The notes beneath the pieces are model-generated. The model saw nothing but the letters and a program-made list of their open reading frames with translations, did no database searches and was not told the origin of the DNA. A DNA stretch of 64,000 nt from the NCBI GenBank assembly GCA_049999765.1, contig JBNGIQ010009429.1, positions 438,737 to 502,736 of the forward strand. The letters are read 5' to 3'. The position numbers and the translations under genes are program-made. Each line of letters starts with the position of its first letter. The first letter of the stretch is position 1. This DNA is from Phaeoceros laevis. Taxonomy: Eukaryota > Anthocerotophyta > Anthocerotopsida > Notothyladales. This document shows positions 1 to 26,634 of this stretch, piece by piece.

Positions 1-216
1 CATCCTCCTGTATGTGTACAGTGTATCCCATGCACTCCCTTGCAAGTTGCCACCCATTTTGGCTCAAGGAGTGAGGAGCAAAAAACAATTCAACCGGGTG
101 GCAGCTCCCGTGGGGGTCGGAGGGACAGCCCGGCTTTTCAACGCGTTTTTTCAACAATTCGACCTCTTGAGTCTTGAAGACTTACTCTTAGAAACCTTGC
201 TTGAACAAGGCACTCC

Positions 217-270
217 AGGCACAATCTTAAACATTCGTGGTTCACCGTTTTGCCGCAAGTGTTGTGAACC
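217..270 (+). mobile_element. Fossil scrap of LINE zinc-knuckle coding sequence
   Basis: A short reading frame here contains the residues NIRGSPFCRKC. The LINE-type element near 58.7 kb on the other strand reads NIPGSPFCRKC at its Cys motif, so 10 of 11 residues agree. A GT pair a few residues upstream also agrees. Nothing further of the element is recognisable on either side. I infer a decayed piece of the same retroelement family. Chance similarity is possible because the match is short. Confidence 0.35.
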
Positions 271-387
271 AGTGGCTATACTTCAAGTTAAAGAAAACTT
301 CATCCTTTGCTAGTCCATATTTATCGGTAAAGGGGCGACTAAAAATCTATCGAGCACTCCCCGAGACTTGGCAATTTTATGGGCTAG

Positions 388-1036
388 GAAAAGAGCCATG
401 GCGGATGCATTGGCTCGTTCGTCACTCGGGCATTAGAACGCATGCTTAACGATGCCTCTGGAAGGAAAAACGCCGATTTGCGGGAGGCTCTAAAGCTCTA
501 CCTAGGTAACGGGGAGCAAGTGCAGAGCTCTAAGGTTGTTGCCGAGTTATCAGTCGAACACTTCATACGAAATGCAATGTGATGCTTGTTTGTGTCCTCA
601 TTCTATGACCAGAGAGGGCCAAGACTCCTGAACACGCAATAACCGGCAGTGGACAGCAATTTACTGATGATACCAGACATCACATGTGAGATTGAGATAC
701 ATTTTCTCTGCCACCACCTGAAAATGATCATGGTGTTGTTTCTCAACCCGATCTTCTAATTGCTATATTGTGTGTAGTAGTGAAGCCATACCTGCAGCAG
801 ACGGAGGATTTATAAGACACCCAGAAATCTCCTCAGTTGGAGCCAGCTCGTCATTTTTCAAGAGGCTGTTTGCTCCTGCGGCAACGTTGATGAGCCCAAT
901 TCACCGTGCTAGCAAGGCGGCGGAGGTTGCTCAACCTTCAGACCAATCCATGTCCGCTTTGGTGGTTGTCCCACTACGCCTTGCCATCCAGACCAAGCAG
1001 GTCAAGCTTGTAGAAGCAGCTTTGGATTGCTTTCAT
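388..1036 (+). pseudogene. BIG5: BIG5/BEN1-like ARF-GEF N-terminal remnant (two exons)
   Basis: Plant BIG5/BEN1 is a Sec7-domain guanine nucleotide exchange factor for ARF GTPases in endomembrane traffic. Two pieces match its N-terminus. Exon 1 (388-534) reads FVTRALERMLNDASGRK then DLREALKLYL, followed by a GT donor at 535. A second exon ends at 1036 before GTATTT and reads VPLRLAIQTKQVKLVEAALD, the first helical repeat of the family. The natural start is broken: the only nearby ATG (398) is one base out of frame, and TAG at 385 blocks the frame upstream. Weak, stop-ridden similarity may continue to about 1.8 kb. The Sec7 domain and the rest of this roughly 1,700-residue protein are absent, because MIC10 begins 1.3 kb downstream. 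The family assignment rests on remembered conserved residues. Confidence 0.6.
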
Positions 1037-2318
1037 GTATTTGCCGTAACCCTCCCCACTTTTTCAGCTTGGTGATATAGCGGACCAGATCTATAGGGTG
1101 GATGGGTGCTCCTGGATATCCATGGTGCGCTCTGCTGGACACCAGTTAGACCCTCTCCTTACGTCTCAGAGTGAAAGGGCAGATCGTCCCAGAAGTGGTC
1201 GTTTTTGTGAGCATTATGATTTTCTGCCCTGCATCAGTTGCACTTGGCAAGCTACAGCTGCATGTATATGAGACAAACTTAGCTAGAGCTCCTCCAGATA
1301 TTGAGAACACCATGCACATGTAACTGTAGCGGATCATGAAAACATGACCTGCAAGCAAAAACTTCTCTGCAGCTAGCGCTTCCCGGCGGACATTTCAAAG
1401 GACAAACTAAGGTGCTCTCTCCCACAAGCTGAACATTGCAAGAGTCTGCCTGCAAGAGGTAGACTGCAACTTTTGCAAGAAGTAGATTAGACTCAACTGT
1501 TAGGGAGCTGGAGGTATTCAACCGAGGCTGGGAGGACTTGCATTTTTTATAGCCATCTGGGCCCTCATCGACTTCTAGAACACAGCGGACAGAGAATTGC
1601 TTTGAAAAAAGTTGCTTGAAAGCAACTTTTTTGAACTCACAAATAAGAAAGAAACAAAGCAACTGCCATCGACAGGGACTCAGGGATCCTTGGCACCCGA
1701 ATGCAGATTCCAGTTTACAAGTGGACCCGCCCTATCACTTGCCACCAAGACCTCTCAGCTGCCAGGTCGAGAGTGCGCTGTTCTACAGAAGTTGCACCGA
1801 AAGCTGATTCGCGGACAGAGACTCGGACTTCCAGGAGTTTCAGGGCCTGCTTGAGACCTTCGACTTGTTTCTAAAAATCGCTTCAATGGCGCCATTCCTC
1901 GTTAACTGCTAGCGGCGTCATGGTAGTGCGCAGGTCCTGAAAGGTCTGAACACTCGACTTGAGCAACAATCACAAGGCCCCATCTCCTTCCTGGCATCAG
2001 TCATGGCCATCATGCTAAAGCTACCTTATGGCGAAACTACTTAGCACCCTTATCCGAAAGGTGTAACAGACCCGAGAGGACGCAGTTGGATGTGCGCGCA
2101 CCAGGAGTTGGAGGCTTGGAGCCGGCCAGGGTTACATTCCCTTAGACGAACAAGGACAAGCACCCCATCGGAGATCTCAGCAAATCCACGCTGTGAGGGC
2201 TTCCCCCTGGTACAAAAGAAAACGGTATCCCTCACCGGGGGTTGCAGTCGCTTCCAACTCCTAATAGACTACAAGGCCTTCTGGTCTACTGACTCTATTC
2301 TGAAACCAAGGCGCTCGT
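1037..2318. other. No intact gene; possible decayed BIG5 continuation
   Basis: Several short open frames lie here, none with a recognisable domain. A stop-interrupted frame from about 1290 to 1850 has scattered residues resembling the BIG5 N-terminal repeats that follow exon 2, but it is too weak to assert. From about 1,900 to 2,300 I see nothing except the probable 3' UTR of the minus-strand MIC10 gene. Confidence 0.4.
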
Positions 2319-2615
2319 CTACTTGTCATCTGCGGAAGCTCCAGCCTGGTTGCCCTGGTATGACAGTTCAGGCGACAGCTTGGCAGGGCTGCCACTGTTG
2401 TAGATGTAATTGCAGTCCTTGAGCGCAGAACCAAGGCCCAGGCCAGCACCGAAAGCCACAGACGCCCATCTGGTAGTCGGGCTCCTAAAAAGCAACAAAG
2501 CGGCAAAGGCTCCCGCTGCTGAAGCATAGACGAAACGGCGCACTGTGAGGTCGACGCAAGCATCCCACTTGTCCTCCAGCATCAATTCAGCCGGTCTTTC
2601 CTTGACTCCTGCCAT
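2319..2615 (-). CDS. MIC10: MICOS complex subunit MIC10
   Basis: A single-exon gene of 98 residues encodes MIC10, the small inner-membrane protein whose oligomers bend mitochondrial crista junctions in the MICOS complex. The family core is clear: KWDACVDLTVRRFVY leads into a first membrane segment with a Gly/Ala-rich face (ASAAGAFAALLLF). RSPTTRWASVAFGAG follows, then the second segment with the glycine motif GAGLGLGS that is essential for oligomerisation in known members. The length fits the family (about 75-100 residues). I chose the ATG at 2615, which gives MAGVKERPAELM. The open frame extends upstream but that part is not conserved. The short tail after the second segment is polar. It stands alone on the minus strand; no intron is needed. 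Confidence 0.92.
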   Translation of the reverse strand: MAGVKERPAELMLEDKWDACVDLTVRRFVYASAAGAFAALLLFRSPTTRWASVAFGAGLGLGSALKDCNYIYNSGSPAKLSPELSYQGNQAGASADDK

Positions 2616-3743
2616 ACTGTGGAACAAAATTTCCCTCCCACCTGCCTTGAGAAACATAAACCCTGTCAAATGGTGAGCTGAGTTCCGCGATGGAGAAGAG
2701 CATCAATCCGCCCTAAAGTCACGACACTCATCAGGATCATCCAAATCCAGTACCAACAATGGCGTCCTGGCGCTTCTCCGGCCCCCTTGGTCAGAAAAAA
2801 AAAACAGATCGGTGGCCACGATTCGATCTGGCAAGCTTGAAAGAACAATGGAATTGCCAGCCAATCCACTCACCTGCGTGCCTTCACGCTGCCGCTCCCG
2901 ACTTCCTCGCCTCCTGCAATGTGCCGAAGACGCAACTTGTCAACAGTTTCGTAGCCGTTGGCGATACAATAATAAACCAAGCTCTAACTAACTAGACTAG
3001 GGCTTATTGGAAAGCCACTGCACGAAACAGGTTCCCTCATTCCTTCCCATAATCGGCAGCGCCCTTCTACGCCTGGCGACGTCTAATTTGGAGCATTAGC
3101 TAGAAGGTTTTTTCCTCCCTTCCCATAATTGGCAAGTGGTTGGCTCCTCTAAACGCACACTAAAATAGAGCACTTCGCAGGATGATGTCTGGTTGTAGCG
3201 CCGCAGCTGTAGACTTCAGCACCCTCATCCATGTGCCGTGTGCCGTGGACTTCAGATAGAGGGTGCTGGCCAACTGCTGGCAGACTGGTTGACAGTCAAG
3301 AGATGGTGATATGAGCCACGGTGCTTGCAAGTTATGGGATGGGACGGGAAGCCGCTGCTCCCCCTTTTGCCAAACAACAGTTGGGTCTGATTCGGTATGA
3401 CTATCCAAAAATGTCTTGTCCTTACTCCAAGGTTAGACTACTTGAGATGTAAACATCCAACTGAAGTTCAGCTGCAATTCAACTGGATTTCGTCCTGATA
3501 CCCGACGAAAGCCTTTAATTCATCCGCTCATTAATCTAGTAGGATCTAAGTACATTCGCGGCCAAAGCCATATCATAAAGCTCACTTCCTACACTTAGTG
3601 GTCAAGGCAGAAAGAATAGTGGGGGTGCGTGAACACCAACATATGCCTATTTACACGTATCCAGCGAGACCTCCCCCTTCCCAGCCGAGCCTCAGCATCT
3701 GGTCCACAACTCGGATGCTTAGCTGCACTCACACAACTGACAC
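2616..3743. other. Intergenic, MIC10 upstream and BEACH 3' flank
   Basis: This 1.1-kb stretch should contain the MIC10 promoter and leader (right of 2615 on the minus strand) and the 3' flank of the BEACH gene. Open frames of 60-80 codons exist on both strands, but none shows a domain or a convincing splice partner. A short near-repeat (cttcccataat followed by tggca or cggca) occurs near 3,045 and 3,120. Confidence 0.5.
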
Positions 3744-18451
<14,708 letters not shown>

Positions 18452-19056
18452 CACAGTATAGCTATCTTATGAAAGGATCCATCAAGGAAGCGAATCTGTC
18501 ATCGAAACAGCACACCAAATTAGTAGAGCAGAGGCAGCGCCAACTTCAATTTCATCCGCGCAGACTCAGATCCACCAGATCCGACAACCCCGGCTTCCGA
18601 CATAATCGGCTGCCTGCATTAGAACCACAGGTGAATCGACCCAGAGACTATTGACCAGCCAGCTCCGATCCCCAGGATTAGGTCAGGAGGCAATGCCACG
18701 ACCAGATCCGGAAGCTGGAAGGCAGCCGGGGCAGCCCCGATGATGCGAGTCACTGGACAAATTGCGACACCCAGCACACAGCTTACTCGAGGGGGTCGCC
18801 CGGGTCAGCTTAGATCCCGTTATCACGCCCCCCGGCGGTTACCACCTGCAATCGACATCATGGGAAAGTAGTTCTCTTTGGTGGCAGTTTATTTTTAGGG
18901 TTCTCGTGGCCAGGTTGGACGTGCCAACGTGCAAAGCACATGGTCGAAATACGTCCAATATGAGATGTGCAGGTTGGATTACATGTGTTTTGTGGATACA
19001 ACAGCGAATGGCCCTCCAAAGGCCTCCGTCGCAGTCTCCGCGCACGCGTACTGGAA
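18452..19056. other. BEACH leader/promoter and SNF2 gene 3' flank
   Basis: Both neighbours are on the minus strand, so these 605 bases must hold the 3' end of the SNF2 gene and the promoter and 5' leader of the BEACH gene. No coding exon, TATA-like motif or repeat stood out. Confidence 0.5.
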
Positions 19057-22000
19057 TTAGGCGCACTCCACACCGCTACTGCTCCCGGCTCTGTCTACTC
19101 CTTGAAGATGGAGCAGGTAGTTGTTCTCGGCGAAGTCGTGTACTGTTCGACACCCAGATCTGCTCTGTTCTGGATACTCAAGTGCTTCTGCTTGACATGG
19201 CTTGCCCCCCTTCGAGGTATCCTGAAAGGCACAAATTGCACGGCTAAGAAAGGAATCACATGATACGAGTATTCTAAGCAATTAATGAGGGAAATTTCGA
19301 ATGGTAAAGACCTGCAAAAACACTAGCATTTGCTCTTCGATGGTCCCACGCATGGCCAAAGTCTCCACTAGGACAGGGCGTGTGGCTCCTAGGCGGTGAG
19401 CCCGACTTACTACTTGCTCCTCCATGCTGCCAGACACAAGGTTATAAGCCCGTATAACCAACAGGTCGGAACAACAGGTAAGACTTCATATTTGTCGACC
19501 AGTAAGAGAATTACCTCCGGTCCCAGATTGGCTCCATAAGGAACACATGGGTGACAAAGCTCAAATCCAGTCCTAAAGCCGCACTCCCATCCATGACTAA
19601 GACCATGCATTCTGGGTCTTGCTGGAAGATGAGTAATGATTTTGTCTACAATTATACCGAAAGAGGACGGTCAGTATCCAATGAACGCAAGACAAACACA
19701 ATGCATAGCCTGTCAACCGGACAGACCTTGTTTGCAGCGTGCATAGGGCTGTACATTCCAACATGTCGAATCCTGGCATCATTCAGCTGCAGTTTGAAGC
19801 ACTTCGCAAGATTAAAAGTTATACCCTGATTACCATCAAAGAGCAACTCCAATACGCTCATCTTCCCTACTATTTACTTAAGCCAAAGCAATAACAGAAG
19901 CCAGTACCTGCTTTTCGACAACGTGTATATGCTCCAAAAATTGTGAAAATACAATGGCTTTTGGAGGCATATTCTTGGATGCCATTCCTTGCCATGCGTG
20001 TGCCATTCCAAACAAAATCTCATCGGATACTTCTCTTGAATCCGAGCCCATGTCTTCTGCTGCCTTTGCCTCGTATGAAGCCTGCAGCGCTTTCAACTGA
20101 GTAACCAGGTATGAGACTTTGCTACTTGAAGTAGATTTCCAATCAGGGTTCCAATCATCCTGCAGTCAAGGCTGACTTAGCTTTGCAACTGAAAGAAGCC
20201 AGATGTTTGAGGGCAACATATCAAGAGAACGCAAATTGTGGACAACTATGTGGCTAGTACCTGCACATATGAAGGTTGAAGCTCGATCAAGTCTTGAGGA
20301 ACAGGCCACTTCGGATGTGGATTTTCTGGACGTGTCAAATCAGCAGGGCTTTGCATCTTATATGCATTGCCACAGCCAGGCAAAGTGCACTTGTTTGAGT
20401 CCAGAGCTGTACACTTGAGGCACAGCAAGTGTCTGCACGGGGTCACAATGGGCAACCTGCACCAGTGCTTACACCTGCCAAAGCGCAGGTAACATTCATA
20501 AACCATGCTGTCAAAACGCCAATTCCAGGTTTGGCAAAAGAGTTGTGAGCACTCTGGTCATAACAAAAGCAACAGGACATACGCCCACCCAAAGTATGTC
20601 TTTAGATATACGCACAACCAAATAAAACATCAGTAGCAGCTGTACCTGTCACAACTGCTGCCGTTTAGGAGTGCACTTCGGATTATCAAGTAATTCTGAG
20701 AAGATGGATCCATCCCCTGCTCTACAAGCATGTCCATTGTTTCCTTGATATCTTCACCTGCATTTCGCACCTTGATGTTCCCAGCTACACAGCAGGACAG
20801 CCGCACATTCTTTACAGTGGTACTTCTAAACTTCCATTGCCTTGGATTTAACAAGGATTCTACGTGAGAGGGGTCATTCCAGTCAGCCATGAGAATGTTC
20901 CTCTTCACAGTGACCACCAACTCATTGTAACTAGCAGCATGGTTTTCGGTAAAATTCAAAAGTTTGACTGTCCTTATACAAGGAGGAATAGTCTTTAGCT
21001 CTGACTTTCTCGCACTTATCATGCACCTTTGAAGAAGATCCATAAGCCTTGTTCTGCCCTCTTCCCTGCCCTCTTGAAATGGCCGAAGAATAGCACCTTC
21101 CCAAGCTTTTTGATGTTTCCCGTAGACTTCTTCATGGAGAAACTTCAGCATAGGCTGCAAATGTGCAACTTGGCTACTCGGGGTATTTGGAAGAGGTGTG
21201 CCAGTCAGTATCCAGCGCCGACATGCATGCATTGACATTGCCATCTGCAGTTTGTTTGTCAAGCTCAAACTGGCCCCCAGAGTGTGCCCTTCGTCAAGAA
21301 TGATCCGCAGCCAGTGGATGTGCATCAGGGGACTACTATCCCGCACACCCCACTCCATGCTTAAACGTGAAAAAGTGGTAATAACAACATCATAATCCCA
21401 TGCCAGGTTGTGGGTAAGGGGAACCTTCTTTTGATCAACCCAAATGAAGACTCGTAGCTGATTAGGTCTTGTATGCTTAAATATCTGATTCCTCCAGTGC
21501 TCAACCAAATTTTGGGGCACCACGATAAGGGTTGCCCTCGAAAGATAAAGCCTCGTCAAACCATCTACAGGTTGGCTGTATGCTAGCTTCAGTGCGTCAG
21601 CATCAAGGATAAGATTATCCAAACTTTTGGGGTAGCGCCACCTTGCAACTCCTCTTGCAGTCCTGGTCTCAACCAATCCAAACGACCTAAAAAGGTGGAA
21701 GTAAGGATGGCGATAATCTCCTGAAAATGACACAAGCCTCAGACCTGGAGGGAGTTCAAGACCTAAGGATGCTGCTTTGGTGAGTTGTTCAACAGTCTGA
21801 TTTGCAAGCCACCCAACAGCTTTTTTGGTCTCAGAGTCCAGCAAGTAGGCATGCTCCCTGAGGACACTTTTGAAGAACATAACATTCTGCTCCTGGCCAG
21901 GATCACTACCAATCCTGATAAATCCAGGCAAAGTTCGTATGCATTCATCTAGACCCCAGCTCTCCTCTGGAGAAGTACATTGTTGCCGATTTACATCCTT

Positions 22001-24357
22001 ATTCATGCTACAAAACCAAGCCAAGCCTTCCTTCGGTGCCTCGGTCCCATCTGGTAACTTGCGCCACTTCCTGCAAGCATCACACTGGACCCAGATCTCA
22101 TCTGGCTCAGAAGCAGTTTCCGTGCTGTCCTCATTACACAACACAGGCTGCTTGGTTCGTGGTGCACAACTATTAACCATAATAGCTGATTTCTGTCTCT
22201 TGCCCTTACCCCTCCTTTCATAGGCTACAACATCTTCGTCTGTAAAACCATCATCTGACTCGTCAGCGTCAAACAATTTCCTCCTGCTCGTTTGAACAGT
22301 GGTTGAACGTCTTAATGCCCTGGTTGCTCTGGGCCGGGGTAAAGTTGTACTGGCTTGACGAGCTGCTGATCTGAGTTTGCTGCCCACCTCAAAATCCGGG
22401 TCTGAGTCTGGTGACCTAGATCTTTTTGGTGGCACAGAACACCTAGTGACAAGAGCAGGTGCATCCACGACTAGAGGTTCTGGAACTCGCTTTTCAATAA
22501 CCTCCGAGCTCATGCGACGGGACTTTACAGCCATGCACCTTTTAAGGGCAGACATTCCATGCGCAGCACCATTGCTGTCAGTCTCATAGTACCCAACTTT
22601 CTCCTGTGAATGATGTTCACACCACCGCACCTGGACCCCATCAGGGGGCTGCGAGAGTGTTCCCTGCGTTTTAAGAATAAGAGACAACGCAGTCACAGTC
22701 TTCCCCAAACCAGGCTCATCACAAAAGAGGCCCCCTTTGAAATCTTCGACTGCACGGGGATATTCTGGTAAAAGGTCGCCAGTAACCAGATTCAAAGAGT
22801 ATGGAAACCCGTCGAACGTCTGCAGCTCTTGAAACAGAGAGTGGGGGACGTTTTGTGTGTGCAATTCTCTCTGCAACATCCAGGACACAGCAGCCTGCTG
22901 ATGTGGGAACAGTTTCAGCTTCATACAAGGCATTATTGATGCTGCCAGTGATCTGGTATGCCGACACACCGATGCTACACGCACCAATTCTTTGGGTCGC
23001 AGTCTAGTCAAGACAGATACTAATATTTCATCAGGTAGATCCCACAGGCCAGCCTCTTTTGGAGCCGTGTCACAGGACACTATAGAAGTATTTTTCAGCC
23101 CAGTTTCCTTGTCATATGCTGGCAACCCCTTAAATATTGTTGGCAGATCAAACTTCGCCTGTTTTTCCGCTTCCGGTAGGGATTTGTGCAGAAGGCACCC
23201 TAAAATGTGGCACTCCCCTACATCCCAAATACTGGATTCATCCACCACAGACATGCTGCCGGCTCCAGCCACACTGTCCAGAATGGTCTTCCGGTTCTCC
23301 CAGTCACAGCTGCAACGCGAGAAGTAGTCAGACCGTTTCCACCAGTAAGACTCCAGGTTCCCATCCTGACCGGCTGAATGAAGTACAAACGACCAAATTC
23401 CCCTAACTTATCTCAAACTCACCTAAGATGGCTGAGAGATGCCGCAGCTCCAGAGCATGACTTCCACAAATTCTTCAACGACCAAAGTGCAGAGGGTACA
23501 TACAGGTCGAGCATCACGACTGCACGAGCTGCTAACCCTCGCCTGGAAATTCCTACAATCCGGCCCTGGAAGCTCGCGCTGTTTTTCGAAACAAGAACCC
23601 CAAGCTGCTGCAGAACGTTACTAGAGGCACTACCACCCGCCAACCCCCTTCTCTTGTGACCATGAGCTGCTTCCGAAACTGCTTGACCCTTTCGTTTCCT
23701 CGAGCCGTTCCTCTTGGAAACGTGGCCTGTAACAACCGGATCGGGGGTGCAGAACGGTGATTCCGGTTCAACAAAAACATCCCCCATCACCTGCCTTTCC
23801 TCTAACGAAACGGAACTGTGGACAGAACCGACCGGAGAACCAGAGCCACTCGTACCAGCAGCGTTCGCGTCCCCAGAAAGACAACGAAGAACCATGTCTG
23901 AGTTGTCCACAGCCAAACAGGTGTCTGAGCTTTTGCCAGTTAACCAACAGGTTGCTCCAACCAGATCTTGCAAACACCGCCTTGAAGGAGTCACCTCCGA
24001 AACATCATCACAAATATTCTCCGGCTCTGCTGCTCCACTCTTCCGTGGGAACCTGGAAAGGTCCATCATTCCCTGTACCACTAACTCGTCCACATCCGGA
24101 CCAGAACTGCAGTTCCCATCCTCCTTGAAGCCAGAGCCTCGGCAACTCGGGGTCTTGTCCGTCAGCGAGGCAGCGATCGCCTCACCCGACGGACTCGGGC
24201 ACGAGGACCGGGAAGACTCCTGCGACAGATCCGATTCCCTGAAAGCATCTGCTAGTACTTCAGCTTCCCCAGGACAGACCGGCGTCAGAACCAGCGTGAG
24301 GTAGCCGCATAGCTTGTAGTGCTGAGCCACACCTGCACACCAATTTCCAGCCCCCAT
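19057..24357 (-). CDS. F-box/CW-zinc-finger SNF2 ATPase (Rad5/16-like)
   Basis: Ortholog-like to Arabidopsis AT3G54460, a nuclear SNF2-family protein combining chromatin-remodelling and ubiquitin-ligase modules. The ATG at 24357 gives MGAGNWCAGV then YKLCGYLTLVL, as in the family. Exon 1 ends at 23423 with a GTGAGT donor. The long second exon, down to 20646, carries in order an F-box (LPDEILVSVLTRLRPKELV), the first helicase lobe with Walker A DEPGLGKT, and a CW zinc finger inserted in that lobe (WVQCDACRKWRKLPDG, then WFCSMN). The same exon then has LIVVPQNLVEHW, the DEGH box and LTGTPLPN. Later exons give a RING-like cluster (CRLPIVTPCRHLLCLKC near 20.4 kb) and the second lobe (PPKAIVFSQFLEHI, LMEPIWDRS, RAHRLGATRPV). 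The C-terminus ends with HDFAENNYLLHL. Domains and catalytic motifs look intact. Likely role by family: Rad5/16-type nucleosome or DNA translocase coupled to E3 activity; the substrate is unknown. Confidence 0.92.
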
Positions 24358-26029
24358 GCTTGGCGAAGGTGCGCATTCAGGGGCCCGAGTCAACAATTCT
24401 TCATCCTGGCCCGGACTGAATTTCCTACTCGGGCATACCTATACCCGTGGCTCAAAGAAACCGGCGCTTGAGACGGGGCAGTTATTTCTTCAATACCGTG
24501 TTCCGCCTCATTATCATTCACGAGCTTGACGTGCAAACGCGATGCATCATGAAAGTCTTTCCGCGATGGTGGGGACTCCCATGATTTTTCTGGACTTCGC
24601 GGACAGACTTAGCCCTAACCCTTATACATAAACGCTCAAAAAGTAAAAGGAAACGCAAGGCGTTGTCCGAATGATAAATTCAGGGCTTTGAAGTTACAAA
24701 AAAAAATTTGTGTAGGGTGGACATCCAAGTGTACCGTGCAAAGTTTGCAAACACCGAGGCCTACCAGAAATATCCTCGAACGTGTAACTCATTTCATATC
24801 CTCGAACATGTGTAACTCATTTCATAAATTCATACTACAACATGAGCCCCACTCCAAAGCTAGTAGTAGCAAGGAGCCGCACTATACCGATTCCACGTTG
24901 AGATCGAGCACGCCGTCATGTCCGTGGCATGCCAAGTATTATTACTCGACATGTCATCTATGACGGTTAAGCTATGTCATGTTAGGTATCGATCTTAAGT
25001 TACTAGTAGCTATTTGTAAGATGCTAGTATAATGCTACCCGTCTTCCTCTTTCTTCATTTCGTCTACCTTCTTGCTCGCCGCATGAAGGAATTGTCGTAG
25101 CTCCTTGTGGTTTGGCTGCTGTAGGAATTGTTGAAGTCTGCATTTGAAAGATTTTGCTTGAAGATTGCAAATTGAAGAAGATTACTTGAAGATTGTAGTT
25201 GAAAGATTTTGCTTGAAGATTTGCCATTTTGCCACAACACAAAGGAAAACGGTTGGTGGCCAGACACTGTGGCAGACCGGACGCATGCCGTGATGTCTTT
25301 AACGATGCAGTGGATTTTCGGTAAGAAGAAATCCACACGTCTGAGTGACGTCATCATGTGGTTTTGTCATGGCGTGCCCATTGATTGGGGAGGTAGTTTC
25401 CACAAATGGCTGATACATGAAGGTAGAGAAGGCTAAGGGTAAGGGAAAGTTCAAGTCTAAATGTGGCGTTGGAGCCCTCCTCTATTACCACTAGTGCCAT
25501 CATGGGTGGTTGACGCCCGAGGAGCTGGTGTCTACAGACTCCGAACAATTGGCACTAACGACGACTCTAACACCAGGGAGCGTTTCCATATTTGACAGCA
25601 TGCCACTGAGGAAAAAGACATGTATAAAGCTGAAGAAGAGATGTGAATGATATTAATCCTTAAACGCCTAGGCGTTTCGAACTTTAAGCAACGCTGCAAA
25701 ATCTACGGTTCCATTACCCCCGGCCTGGGATTCCGAGCCAGAGTTACCGAAGCTGCGTCGCTTCACCTCCTTCGCCTCACCTCCTTCGCCGGCGCGTGGA
25801 ACCAAGCTGTATGTATATGGCCGGGGTATAACGAAAATATACGAGCCTAAATAAAGAAACTAGCCGCCGCCACACTTTTTTAGGCTTGGCAACACTTTTT
25901 TAGGCTTGGCAGGATGAATCTCGGGTCATCCCTGCAGTTATCACTGCGATTAAAAAATAAACGTTATTTATATATAGTTAATTATAGTTAATGATAATTT
26001 AACCATGTGTCAAAGATAGGATTCGAACC

Positions 26030-26223
26030 GGGTGTATGCTGTTTTTTGCGGATTAAAAAATAAAAATACATGCCAANNNNNNNNNNNNNNNNNNNNNNNN
26101 NNNNNNNNNNNNNNNNNNNNNNNNNNNNNNNNNNNNNNNNNNNNNNNNNNNNNNNNNNNNNNNNNNNNNNNNNNNNGGGTGTATGCTGTTTTTTGCGGAT
26201 TAAAAAATAAAAATACATGCCAA
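26030..26223. repeat. 47-bp identical repeats flanking a 100-N assembly gap
   Basis: Bases 26030-26076 and 26177-26223 are identical over 47 positions, and they abut an N run of exactly 100. The contig ends almost certainly overlap and were joined without merging, so the true sequence probably holds one copy, or a tandem repeat that could not be resolved. Open frames across this region are artefacts. Confidence 0.9.
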
Positions 26224-26570
26224 ATAGGTGAGAAACCTTCCACGGCCCCCAACTAACCATTTTGGTTAGTTGGGCGTTTAAGGGTTAAGCAAGACAAGAG
26301 ATGGAGATGTCCCCATGGAATAGAAATTATAGAATACCAGTAGAACCGCGCGCGTCTTGGATTCCCTTTTCGCCAGCCACAGTCTGGTCAGGAGGGCGTC
26401 AAATCATTAAAATATAGCTCCTCTCGCCTTTGCGCCGCTTGAGCCTATGGCGCGGATGTCGTGCGCGCCCTCCTTCCGGACTGTGCGCCACCTGCGCTTG
26501 ACTCTCCACCTTGCTTGAGGGTACAGCCTGCTCTCAAGAAGACTTAAAAAACACACCAAACACTCGTTGC

Positions 26571-26634
26571 GCCACGCCTCCCTAGCTGCAGAACACCTGC
26601 TCGCCACGCCTCCCTAGCTGGAGAACACCTGCTC
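26571..26634. repeat. 32-bp direct tandem duplication
   Basis: Two adjacent 32-bp copies (26571-26602 and 26603-26634) differ at one base (tagctgcag versus tagctggag). A third copy starts but breaks off after five bases. It lies upstream of SRT2; no function is apparent. Confidence 0.85.

Noticed and set aside
26017-26027. GGTTCGAATCC on the minus strand, a tRNA T-loop/B-box match
   Set aside because: No pairing T-stem, no acceptor or D-arm and no A box nearby; the upstream side runs into the assembly gap.
25988-26260. Open frames running through the N gap
   Set aside because: They exist only because N is treated as open; the identical flanks make both ends read the same peptide.
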